Made by a program: the position numbers and the translations under genes. 34,738 nucleotides of DNA from Coxiellaceae bacterium UBA6002 (GTDB lineage Bacteria > Pseudomonadota > Gammaproteobacteria > UBA6002), in contig DJAM01000126.1 in the NCBI GenBank assembly GCA_002429595.1, positions 5,329-40,066 on the forward strand, written 5' to 3'. Positions 23,125-30,502 of the stretch are shown here, one piece after another (position 1 is the first letter of the stretch; the number at the start of each line of letters is the position of its first letter). Under the pieces are notes generated by a model. That model made no database searches and was not told the origin of the DNA. It was given only the letters and a program-made list of their open reading frames with translations.

Positions 23125-24916
23125 AGATGTCAATTTAACTCTATTTGCTAGACAAAAGATTGGGCTTATTGGTGACAATGGCTGCGGCAAAACCTCCTTT
23201 TTCGCTATGCTCGAAGGTCACTTAGAGGCTCATCAAGGTGATGTTAGCTTTCCGGCTAATCTGGAAATTGCGCATGTCGAGCAAGAGATACCTACTTCAA
23301 CCAAATCTGCCATTGAATACGTTATTGATGGTGATTACCGTTATCGAGCCTTACAAGCGCGCTTACAGATAGCAGAGCAGAAGGAGAATGCGGAGCTCAT
23401 CGCTCAATGTCATGATGAACTAGCTCACATGGATGGCTATGCGATTGAAGGTCGAGCGGAGAAAATACTAAGAGGTTTAGGTTTTCACTCTCATGAACTG
23501 TCTTATCCAACTATCCACTTTTCGGGTGGTTGGCGGATGCGATTAAATCTTGCCCAAGCACTCATGAGTCGAGCTGATCTTTTGCTACTCGATGAGCCGA
23601 CCAACCACTTGGATTTGGATGCTATTATCTGGCTAGAAAAATGGTTGCAAAGTTTTTCAGGGACTTTGTTGGTGATTTCACATGATCGTGAATTTTTGGA
23701 TAACACGGTCACACACATTCTTAATTTTCAGAATCAAAGATTACAGCTTTATAAGGGCAACTATTCCTCTTTTGAAGACCAATTGGCAATGGCACAAACT
23801 TTGCAACAAGCCACTTATGAAAAGCAGCAAGTACAGATAGCGCATCTGCAATCTTTTATTGACCGATTTAAAGCTAAAGCTTCTAAAGCTCGGCAGGCAC
23901 AAAGCCGTGTTAAAGCGCTAGCCAAAATCCAACTCGTTTCAGCAGTTGAAGTACGCTCGACTTTTAAGTTTTCATTCAAAAATGCAGAAGACTGTCCCAA
24001 TCCTTTACTACGAATGTCGCATGCCGATATTGGCTATTCTGAAAACCAGCCGGTATTAAAACAAGTTAACATTCAACTAGCGCCTGCCGATCGCATTGGA
24101 TTACTCGGTGTAAATGGTGCTGGTAAATCTACTTTTATCAAGGCAATTGCTGGCCTTTTGAAACCACTTGCAGGTGAAGTTACCTTATATAAAGGTATTA
24201 AGGTTGGTTATTTCGCCCAGCATCAAATCGAGCACCTTAATATGGAGCTATCACCTTTAGAATCATTACAGGAAATCGCACCTCATAAAAATTCTCAGGA
24301 GTTACGTAATTTTTTAGGTACTTTTAATTTCAGCGGTTCAATGGCAACTGATCCTATTGCAAATTTTTCTGGCGGTGAGAAAGCGAGGTTGGCATTAGCA
24401 TTAATTGTTTGGCAAGCGCCAAACTTATTATTACTCGATGAACCCACCAATCATTTAGATATGAATATGCGTGAAGCTTTAATGCTAGCACTACAGGAAT
24501 ATTCAGGAGCATTAATTTTGGTATCGCATGATCGCCACTTAATCAGAACCACCACTGATGAATTATTACTTGTTGCAGATAATACCGTCAGCCGCTTTGC
24601 TGGCGACCTAGATGATTATCGAGACATTACCTTACAGAAAAAAAATCTCATTTTGAAAGACAAAAAACCGGCGAACCCAAATTTGGGACGTGAAAAAAGG
24701 AAGTTAGAATCACAACTAACTACTCTAGAAAAAGAACTCACCGAGCTGCAAAAAAAGAAGATAAAACTAGACCAAGCCATTGCGGAACAAGCTTCAAAGA
24801 TGCCACCCGCTCTAGACTTAATTCAATCTCATTCAAGTGATTTAGAAAAAGTTGCCACAAAATTAAAACAGGTCGAAGAAGAATGGCTAGCACTTTACGA
24901 AGAACTGAATTCGTAA
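23072..24916 (+). CDS. yheS: ABC-F ATPase, YheS-like
   Basis: 614 aa with two ABC domains and no membrane helices. Domain 1 has Walker A GDNGCGKTS, signature FSGGWRMRLNLAQAL and LLLLDEPTNHLDLDAI; domain 2 has GVNGAGKST, FSGGEKARLALALIVW and LLLLDEPTNHLDMNM. The inter-domain linker (about 240-300, YEKQQVQIAHLQSFIDRF, KARQAQSRVKAL) is the P-site tRNA interaction motif region. Sequence closely follows E. coli YheS, including EYVIDGDYRYR and NPLLRM. The C-terminus (520-614) is a Lys/Glu-rich coiled coil. ABC-F proteins act on ribosomes, rescuing or tuning elongation. The start MITLQNITLRRG matches homologues, although the SD is better placed for an out-of-frame ATG 10 bp upstream. Confidence 0.94.
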   Translation: MITLQNITLRRGQKLLLEDVNLTLFARQKIGLIGDNGCGKTSFFAMLEGHLEAHQGDVSFPANLEIAHVEQEIPTSTKSAIEYVIDGDYRYRALQARLQIAEQKENAELIAQCHDELAHMDGYAIEGRAEKILRGLGFHSHELSYPTIHFSGGWRMRLNLAQALMSRADLLLLDEPTNHLDLDAIIWLEKWLQSFSGTLLVISHDREFLDNTVTHILNFQNQRLQLYKGNYSSFEDQLAMAQTLQQATYEKQQVQIAHLQSFIDRFKAKASKARQAQSRVKALAKIQLVSAVEVRSTFKFSFKNAEDCPNPLLRMSHADIGYSENQPVLKQVNIQLAPADRIGLLGVNGAGKSTFIKAIAGLLKPLAGEVTLYKGIKVGYFAQHQIEHLNMELSPLESLQEIAPHKNSQELRNFLGTFNFSGSMATDPIANFSGGEKARLALALIVWQAPNLLLLDEPTNHLDMNMREALMLALQEYSGALILVSHDRHLIRTTTDELLLVADNTVSRFAGDLDDYRDITLQKKNLILKDKKPANPNLGREKRKLESQLTTLEKELTELQKKKIKLDQAIAEQASKMPPALDLIQSHSSDLEKVATKLKQVEEEWLALYEELNS

Positions 24917-24922
24917 CAAAAG

Positions 24923-25061
24923 TGTCATTCCCGTGCTTCATTGTCATTCCCGCGCTCTATTGTCATTCCCGCGCAGGCGGGAATCCATTGTAGGTGCGGC
25001 TTCACGCATGGGTTCCCGCCTGCGCGGGAATGACAATAGAGCGCGGGGATGACAAACGACA
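24923..25061. repeat. Family A repeat, copy 2, nested
   Basis: The core 75-bp unit is 24961-25035 (27-bp arms, 21-bp spacer). It is flanked by further inverted pieces: TTGTCATTCCCGCGCTCTAT (24941-24960) pairs with ATAGAGCGCGGGGATGACAA (25036-25055). A third partial copy begins at 24923. This suggests insertion of one unit into another. Confidence 0.88.
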
Positions 25062-25113
25062 ATTGACCATCCATATAATGCCAATATACGCTATACTTTA
25101 ATAACTTTTATCG

Positions 25114-25935
25114 ATGGGTAAATCAATGCGTTGTGTCTCATTCTGTACTGCAATTTCTTATTCTTTAAATAAGATTAATAATTATTACAAAGCTAAAAAA
25201 TATCCTACAAAACTGTCAAGAAACGTCCTCTATGTTTCAATGCCTGATAAAGAGGCAGATCTGTTCTTTTTCGCTCATGGCTGCTTTGTTTCATGGAATC
25301 TCAAAAGAACCGAGGAGCTAGCCGTCATTGCTGAGATCAATCGTTATAGTACCGATCCCTTAGAAAAAATCGAAACCGATTATTTCTCTTTTACCTATGG
25401 TGATGATACCACTTTAGAAACTCATGAACGTTTTAATGCTGATATTATTATCTTAGAGTCGGACAATTATCAGATTAAATTAGCAATTTCATATGGTTTA
25501 GCTGAGTCCATAAAACTTGAGTTTTATGAAGAGATTATTCAAAAGACAATCAAAAAAAATAGCAACCTTCCTGAAGTCCTAGCAAAAACAGGAAAGATAC
25601 CGCTCTCTCGCAAAGCGATTTCCCAACGTATGGGAGAGATATTCATCGAGATGAGTTCTGTGAATCTCAATAGCGGTTATTTAGATGTGCCCGAATACTT
25701 TTGGCGCTATCCTAATTTGGAAAGCTACTACACTTTAACAGAGCAGTTTTTAGATATCACCCGACGCGTGGAGGCTCTAAACCACCGTCTTGATGTGTTG
25801 CATCAATTCTTTGACATGTTGACTGGACAATTGCAATTTCAGCATTCTTCATTATTAGAAATGATCATTATTCTGCTTATTGCTATTGAAATTATCATTA
25901 GCTTAATTCAAGCATCCGGTCACTTATTTTCTTAA
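25114..25935 (+). CDS. DUF155/RMND1-family protein with C-terminal membrane anchor
   Basis: 273 aa. Family features are the Phe-rich segment DLFFFAHGCFVSWNL (49-63), ILESDNYQIKLAISYGLAES (113-132), the LSRKAISQRMGEI box (164-176), the LDVPEYFWRYPNLESYY motif (190-206) and the coiled RVEALNHRLDVLHQFFDML (218-236). One hydrophobic segment (about 247-266) anchors the C-terminus. Relatives are the yeast Rmd1/Sif-type and human mitochondrial RMND1 proteins; RMND1 supports mitochondrial translation, and bacterial roles are not established. The start is uncertain: ATG codons at 25114 and 25126 both lack a good SD. Its 3' end stops 4 bp before the end of the convergent 47-aa gene. Confidence 0.85.
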   Translation: MGKSMRCVSFCTAISYSLNKINNYYKAKKYPTKLSRNVLYVSMPDKEADLFFFAHGCFVSWNLKRTEELAVIAEINRYSTDPLEKIETDYFSFTYGDDTTLETHERFNADIIILESDNYQIKLAISYGLAESIKLEFYEEIIQKTIKKNSNLPEVLAKTGKIPLSRKAISQRMGEIFIEMSSVNLNSGYLDVPEYFWRYPNLESYYTLTEQFLDITRRVEALNHRLDVLHQFFDMLTGQLQFQHSSLLEMIIILLIAIEIIISLIQASGHLFS

Positions 25936-25939
25936 GTAA

Positions 25940-26083
25940 TTACTCTAATATGTCCATCTCTTCTGAGCTTAATACGCCTCGGTAACACTTCTTATAAATC
26001 TCGATAACATCTTCAGCCTTTTCGATATTCATTTCTTCGCATACTAACTGCGTTAGCTCAAGAGCAACTTCACGAACGTTCAT
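25940..26083 (-). CDS. small acidic protein (47 aa), last gene of the ATP-grasp/GCS2 operon
   Basis: The translation is MNVREVALEL TQLVCEEMNI EKAEDVIEIY KKCYRGVLSS EEMDILE. Its ATG overlaps the stop of the amidohydrolase gene as ATGA, and GAGGA lies 8 nt upstream, so it is very likely translated and coupled. Twelve Asp/Glu against five Lys/Arg make it acidic. The pattern suggests two or three amphipathic helices. Two cysteines (C15, C33) are present. It ends with Glu. I recognise no family. Its place in an operon with two carboxylate-amine ligases makes it a candidate substrate or carrier, comparable in size and C-terminal Glu to LysW or Pup, though it has no zinc ribbon or Pup-like sequence. 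It could also be a regulator. Confidence 0.75.
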   Translation of the reverse strand: MNVREVALELTQLVCEEMNIEKAEDVIEIYKKCYRGVLSSEEMDILE

Positions 26084-26790
26084 TTCTTTTCCTCATAATT
26101 AAAATGATTAATGGTCCCAGTAAAAGAGTCTAGCAAAAGAGCCGAAATGATGGCTTGTTGCTGTTCTAGAAAATACTTTTGGTTCACTTCTAACTCGATT
26201 CCCAAATAATGCTTGGCTCCAAATTGCTTGCGCAGCATAGTAACGAAACCATCTGACTTGCCAAGATAAGGATAATTATATCGCACTCGGAATTGCTTGG
26301 ATATCTGGTAAATAGCATCACGCCATTGCCGGCTAAACTTTTTTTCCTTGGCTCTTTGAGGATCATATAATAATCCAACATCTGTTTCTCTTATTTCACC
26401 ATTTAGCTCCGGCGTGAAGGAGTGAATAGATAAATGTAAGACATCTTTACCGCTAGTAATTATTTGCTCAATTGCTGCCATCACTTTAAAGCGATAAGGG
26501 TGATAAAATTCAGCCATAATTAATTCTTTTTCATCACTAGGCAGATTTTTAGTATAACGCGAAAACAAACTTGGATGGCGCACTGATCGATTGAGCTCAA
26601 CCAATAGCCGACTTACAGTAGAATAAAAAAAAAGTGGATACACTTTGGAAAACTTAGTTGCTAATTCATAAGCACCGATGTCCAAACCCTCGTGCGATGA
26701 AAGACTAGATTGCGCAGTTTTGAAATATTGCTGATATGGCTTAGGGATTTGATTGCCACCATGTTCGCAAGTGAGCACGACCGTTAACAT
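26080..26790 (-). CDS. N-formylglutamate amidohydrolase-like enzyme
   Basis: 236 aa from the ATG at 26790 (MLTVVLTCEHGGNQIP). A longer in-frame start at 26862 lies deep in the preceding gene and is rejected. Family motifs are CEHGG (8-12), HEGLDIGA (33-40), SRLLVELNRS (60-69), LSIHSFTPELNG (about 119-130), VGLLYDP and LGIELEVNQ. The His and Glu residues in these motifs are the expected zinc ligands and catalytic groups. Named members cleave N-formyl-glutamate in histidine catabolism, but no hut genes are near; here the enzyme probably hydrolyses another acyl- or glutamyl-amide made by the neighbouring ligases. The start overlaps the ligase gene by 7 bp and the stop overlaps the 47-aa gene by 4 bp. 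Confidence 0.88.
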   Translation of the reverse strand: MLTVVLTCEHGGNQIPKPYQQYFKTAQSSLSSHEGLDIGAYELATKFSKVYPLFFYSTVSRLLVELNRSVRHPSLFSRYTKNLPSDEKELIMAEFYHPYRFKVMAAIEQIITSGKDVLHLSIHSFTPELNGEIRETDVGLLYDPQRAKEKKFSRQWRDAIYQISKQFRVRYNYPYLGKSDGFVTMLRKQFGAKHYLGIELEVNQKYFLEQQQAIISALLLDSFTGTINHFNYEEKK

Positions 26791-28025
26791 GGTAAAAACA
26801 ATTTGCCTTGTTGCAAACAACTCGCAAGTTTTTGGTAGACCTCTCCTATATTTTTCTCGCAAATGTTGCCTTTTAATGATTTGACAATGCGTTCAGCTAA
26901 GTTACCATCTCTCAAAATTAAGCTCAGCACTTTCGACGTGTTGCTTGGATCTTGGAATTTGGGACTTAAATCTTCTAACAAATATTGCCATAAATCTTTA
27001 GCCGCCATTTTGCTCGCTGGCAAACCAAACAAAGTTGGAAATGATTCATCCAGTATCATAGCTTCACTACCGAACTTCATTGTGTCTAACAAAATTTTGT
27101 GTAAGCGATCTTCGCTCCATTTAATTTGCTCCGAAAAGGACGACCACTTTTCTTCGACTAATGCTTGCAACACCGTGACGATCGCATCCAGTATCGCCAA
27201 ATCGGCTAGCGGACATTCCTGGATATCCACCACGCGAATTTCAATCGTATTTCGATCGAAAACTGCAATTGCACCACGAGAATTTAACCACTCTTCTTGG
27301 AGGACATTTTGCGGATCGGCAGCCGCAATCTCTTCGTACATCGGTTTTAGAATTTTGTCCTGATATTCTTGGCGCGAAAAAACCAGCTCCGGAATCACTA
27401 AGCCCGTGACTCGCGGATATTTTTGTTGATTCAAACGATAAAACTCTAACCGCGTATCAAGCAGCCCAGTCAGTTGCCGGTCAATGATCGGCGTACTGGC
27501 ACTGATTGCAGGGATAATAGGCAGTACTAAACGAATTGCCGTGTGTAACTTAGCAAACTCTTCATCGTTAGCAAATGGTAGGTTTAAGTGCACACTTTGC
27601 AAATTCGACCAGCCATGACCTTTGCAATTGAAAATCCGATCATACGTTTCATAAATAATATTGTAGTCATGTGGCCATAATTTAGATTCAGAATAAGGAT
27701 CCATCCACGGATGGGCACCCGTTGGCAACAATTTTGCATCGTGTTTTTCAAGCAGTTCGTTTATTTTTTGAATTTCATGTTGAAAATAAGAAGACAATGG
27801 TTGCAGCGTTTTGGCGGGACCATTAGTCTTAAGTTCAATAACATGCAAGACAAGTTCGTTTGACCAGGCAATATGCTCAAAAGCAACCTCGTTTTGGTAA
27901 GCGCCCACTACTTCATGAATCAACTGATCCGAAATAGGAAAAACTGACAGATTGTCTTTATTGACAATCATGTATTCTAACTCAACGCCATAAGCGGAAA
28001 ATAAAGGTAATTTAGGTTTCATCAT
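26784..28025 (-). CDS. GCS2-type carboxylate-amine ligase (glutamate-cysteine ligase-like)
   Basis: 413 aa. Glutamine-synthetase-fold motifs of the GCS2 family are present: GVELEYMIV with E15/E17 (metal), NLQSVHLNLPF with H146/N148, LLDTRLEFYRLNQ and RNTIEIRVVDIQECP with E262/R264/D267. Such enzymes join a carboxylate, usually the gamma-carboxyl of Glu, to an amine using ATP; some make gamma-glutamylcysteine, others have unknown products. The gene overlaps the preceding ATP-grasp gene by 4 bp (ATGA) and the next gene by 7 bp. Whether it is part of glutathione synthesis or of a dedicated peptide pathway cannot be decided from sequence, but the presence of two hydrolases and the RLAN-type partner favours the latter. 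Confidence 0.88.
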   Translation of the reverse strand: MMKPKLPLFSAYGVELEYMIVNKDNLSVFPISDQLIHEVVGAYQNEVAFEHIAWSNELVLHVIELKTNGPAKTLQPLSSYFQHEIQKINELLEKHDAKLLPTGAHPWMDPYSESKLWPHDYNIIYETYDRIFNCKGHGWSNLQSVHLNLPFANDEEFAKLHTAIRLVLPIIPAISASTPIIDRQLTGLLDTRLEFYRLNQQKYPRVTGLVIPELVFSRQEYQDKILKPMYEEIAAADPQNVLQEEWLNSRGAIAVFDRNTIEIRVVDIQECPLADLAILDAIVTVLQALVEEKWSSFSEQIKWSEDRLHKILLDTMKFGSEAMILDESFPTLFGLPASKMAAKDLWQYLLEDLSPKFQDPSNTSKVLSLILRDGNLAERIVKSLKGNICEKNIGEVYQKLASCLQQGKLFLPC

Positions 28026-29497
28026 TTCTTCAAAAATTGTTGGTTTTTCTTCATAACTATATGATCTAGAAAATACTGCATAATCGTAAAATACAATTTT
28101 TCATGAAGGACTAGATCTTCAATACCATGATCAACACTTGGGTTGTCGTTTACTTCAATCACAACGATCCTTCCATCCTGTAATTGCTTTAGATCGACAC
28201 CATAAAAACCATCACCAATCAAGCTTGCAGCTTTTAACGCTAACTCTAGCACTTTCTTTGGAACTTTTTTAAGCGGCAAGGTTTCATGAGAACCTGAAAA
28301 AGATTGCTTACTTGCTCGCCAATTATAAATCTGCCAATGATTTTTAGCCATATAATATTTACAGGCAAATAATGGTTTTTTATCCAAAATTCCGATGCGC
28401 CAATCAAATTCGGTCGGAGCAAATTCTTGGGCGATAATTAATTCGGAACGATTGATAAAATTATCAAGCTCATCTTCTAACTGTTGTTCATCTGCAACTT
28501 TCACAACACCAGTTGAAAAATAACCATCGGGTTGCTTCAACACGCAGGGCAAACCAAGCTGATCTAACACTAAATTTTTATTGTCTTTATGCACAATCAT
28601 CGTTTCTGGTGTCGGAATTTTAGATTTCTTTAGCAATTCAGCCAAATAAACTTTATTGGCGCATTTCAATATAGATTCGGGATCATCCAGTACGACCATA
28701 TTCTCTGCAGCCGCGCGTCTTGCAAAGCGATAGGTATGATGATTAATCGAAGTAGTCTCGCGTATAAACAATGCATCGTATTCTGGAATGCGGCCGAAAT
28801 CATCTTTAGTAATCAGCTTAGAGCGAAATCCTAATGTTTCTGATGCATCTAAAAATAAACTTATTGCTTTTTTGTTTGATGGCGGAACTTTTTCTTCTGG
28901 ATTCACTAAGATCGCCAAATCATAAATCGATTTGGCTCTTTTCAAAGGATAAATTCTTTTTTTGGCAAAGTAGGCTTTAGCGAATTCTACAAAATAGGGT
29001 TTATGTCGTTCCGGCATTTCATTAAGTGGTATAGCAGAGATATTTTGTACCTGCCATTTCTTGTTATAAACAAAATGTACTTTAAAAATAGGCAATTGAA
29101 AAAGATTGTATAGTTGTCGACTTAAATTGTCATATTGCTTCGCGACATTATGTCCAAAGTAGACACTTAAGAAAAATTCATTCGATTTTAATTTTGAAAA
29201 ACTTTTCTGAATAAGTTCATCAAGTTCATCCGAAATGACTCGCATAATAGTTTGCGATTTAATATCTTGCACTGTTGTGATGCTTGGAAAAACTCGATGC
29301 CCACGTGCCTCAGCTAATAAAGAAACATAATAACCAAGCCCCTGATAGCGATGTGATTTACAAAGATTGTAAACACGAACGCCACGCATTTCTGAATATT
29401 TGCTATCCGTTAAATAGCAACGTGAAGTCACGACTTCCACATCGGGAATGTCAAAGCTCCAATCAGATATTTGATTAACTACTACAATACTTATCAT
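28022..29497 (-). CDS. RimK-like ATP-grasp ligase with N-terminal RLAN-type domain
   Basis: 491 aa. The N-terminal half (about 1-185, including GYYVSLLAEARGHRVFPS) resembles the RLAN domain found ahead of certain RimK-like ligases. The ATP-grasp domain (about 195-480) shows ATP-binding K321 in VLKQPDGYFSTGVVKV, the DWRIGILDKKPLFACKYYM strand (365-383) and Mg ligands D434, E448 and N450 in GVDLKQL...VVIEVNDNPSVDHG. RimK enzymes add glutamates to a protein C-terminus; relatives such as LysX act on a small carrier protein or on peptides. Substrate unknown. The start overlaps the peptidase gene by 4 bp and the end overlaps the GCS2 gene by 4 bp, so the order is fixed within one transcript. Confidence 0.9.
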   Translation of the reverse strand: MISIVVVNQISDWSFDIPDVEVVTSRCYLTDSKYSEMRGVRVYNLCKSHRYQGLGYYVSLLAEARGHRVFPSITTVQDIKSQTIMRVISDELDELIQKSFSKLKSNEFFLSVYFGHNVAKQYDNLSRQLYNLFQLPIFKVHFVYNKKWQVQNISAIPLNEMPERHKPYFVEFAKAYFAKKRIYPLKRAKSIYDLAILVNPEEKVPPSNKKAISLFLDASETLGFRSKLITKDDFGRIPEYDALFIRETTSINHHTYRFARRAAAENMVVLDDPESILKCANKVYLAELLKKSKIPTPETMIVHKDNKNLVLDQLGLPCVLKQPDGYFSTGVVKVADEQQLEDELDNFINRSELIIAQEFAPTEFDWRIGILDKKPLFACKYYMAKNHWQIYNWRASKQSFSGSHETLPLKKVPKKVLELALKAASLIGDGFYGVDLKQLQDGRIVVIEVNDNPSVDHGIEDLVLHEKLYFTIMQYFLDHIVMKKNQQFLKK

Positions 29498-30210
29498 ATT
29501 TGAATTTCACCTTGAGGCGCAATAACCAGCAAATTGGCATCGTATGTCAAAATCCCTAACATGATTGAATTAATCAATCGCCCCACTTTTACAGAGTAAT
29601 AATTATCTCCAGACAACAAATTATTGGCATCTGGATCTGCAACTACTACGTGTTTCTTTAAATCATCATAGCCAGCCAAAATTACAAAATGGCCGCTTGG
29701 ATGTCCTCGTTCATCGTCATAGTAAATTTCATTATTGTGACCAATATATTCTCGTGCACATTGATATAAATAAGTTGCACTCAAGCCGGCGAGAATAGGA
29801 ATGCCATTATTAAAATGTCGCTTTAAAAACTGTGGCGTTAAATCTTCAAAACAGATTTCGCCCCCTAAGCGCAAAAATTCCAAATAGGCACCTGTTGCCA
29901 GTTGCAGTTTTTTATCTAATTTGTATTTAACTTGAGCTATTAGCTTGGCTGACAAATCCACCTTCGAATCGTAAAACCAAGTTGGATCAAAAACGTGTAA
30001 ATTGTAGGTATAAATTTTGGCTTGATAACCACGAAGCAAGGCATGGATAGCTAACATCACGGCTAAGGTGCCACCTGTTTCTAGATACGACACCTGGGCA
30101 ATAACATCGGCTAATGAAATGTCATCACCATAATAGCTATACACTGCGTGCAGGCTAGTCGGACCACAGGTCTCGTCGTCTGGCTGCGATAAGATCTTGA
30201 TAGGAAGCAT
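29494..30210 (-). CDS. C39-like cysteine peptidase (papain fold)
   Basis: 238 aa, first gene of the five-gene operon. The expected papain-like residues are visible: Q9 (oxyanion) and C15 in SQPDDETCGPTSL, H174 in GHPSGHFVILAGYD, and D192 in VADPDANN. There is no signal peptide or membrane segment, so it should act in the cytosol, unlike bacteriocin-exporter C39 domains. In several gammaproteobacteria a related C39-like domain next to an RLAN-RimK gene is fused to an N-terminal GNAT acetyltransferase; here the GNAT part is absent and the protein starts right at the peptidase domain. AAGGGGA lies about 13 nt before the ATG. It probably cleaves a peptide or isopeptide bond related to the products of the following ligases. 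Confidence 0.85.
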   Translation of the reverse strand: MLPIKILSQPDDETCGPTSLHAVYSYYGDDISLADVIAQVSYLETGGTLAVMLAIHALLRGYQAKIYTYNLHVFDPTWFYDSKVDLSAKLIAQVKYKLDKKLQLATGAYLEFLRLGGEICFEDLTPQFLKRHFNNGIPILAGLSATYLYQCAREYIGHNNEIYYDDERGHPSGHFVILAGYDDLKKHVVVADPDANNLLSGDNYYSVKVGRLINSIMLGILTYDANLLVIAPQGEIQI

Positions 30211-30502
30211 TTTTTTGCTAATTCCCCTTAGTTGCAGGCGCCAATTTAATTAGTATAGTAGCTATTCGTCAGAACGTTGTACCGCAAACAATCCAAGCAA
30301 AAACCAAAGTTATTAGCATTTTCTTAAATGTATGTGTTAATATTTCGCCCATCTTGCTGGGTTCGCTATGAATTTCAGCAGTTGGCAACAATAAAAACCA
30401 ATAGGGAACCCTCCTTAAGTAAATAAAAATAATAAAAAAATTCCTCCCTACCGGTTCAATATTAAAAATTTCCTTTAATTATGAATCAATGGAGTTTTGC
30501 TT
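30211..30502. other. intergenic region between divergent peptidase operon and dsbD
   Basis: 292 bp. A TATACT on the minus strand (complement of AGTATA, 30252-30257) is a possible -10 for the operon; no convincing -35 accompanies it. The dsbD side is very A/T-rich (30415-30480). No RNA gene or conserved repeat was recognised. Confidence 0.4.

Noticed and set aside
26791..26862. Longer start of the amidohydrolase gene
   Set aside because: It would overlap the GCS2 gene by 79 bp and adds residues without family similarity; MLTVVLTCEHGG at 26790 fits.
26863..27363. 166-codon open frame opposite the GCS2 ligase gene
   Set aside because: Antisense shadow of a gene with clear family motifs; no SD or recognisable protein.
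26784..29497. Classical glutathione synthesis (gshA/gshB) for the two ligases
   Set aside because: The ATP-grasp protein is RimK-like with an extra N-terminal domain rather than GshB-like, and two hydrolases and a small protein are coupled to it; kept only as an alternative.
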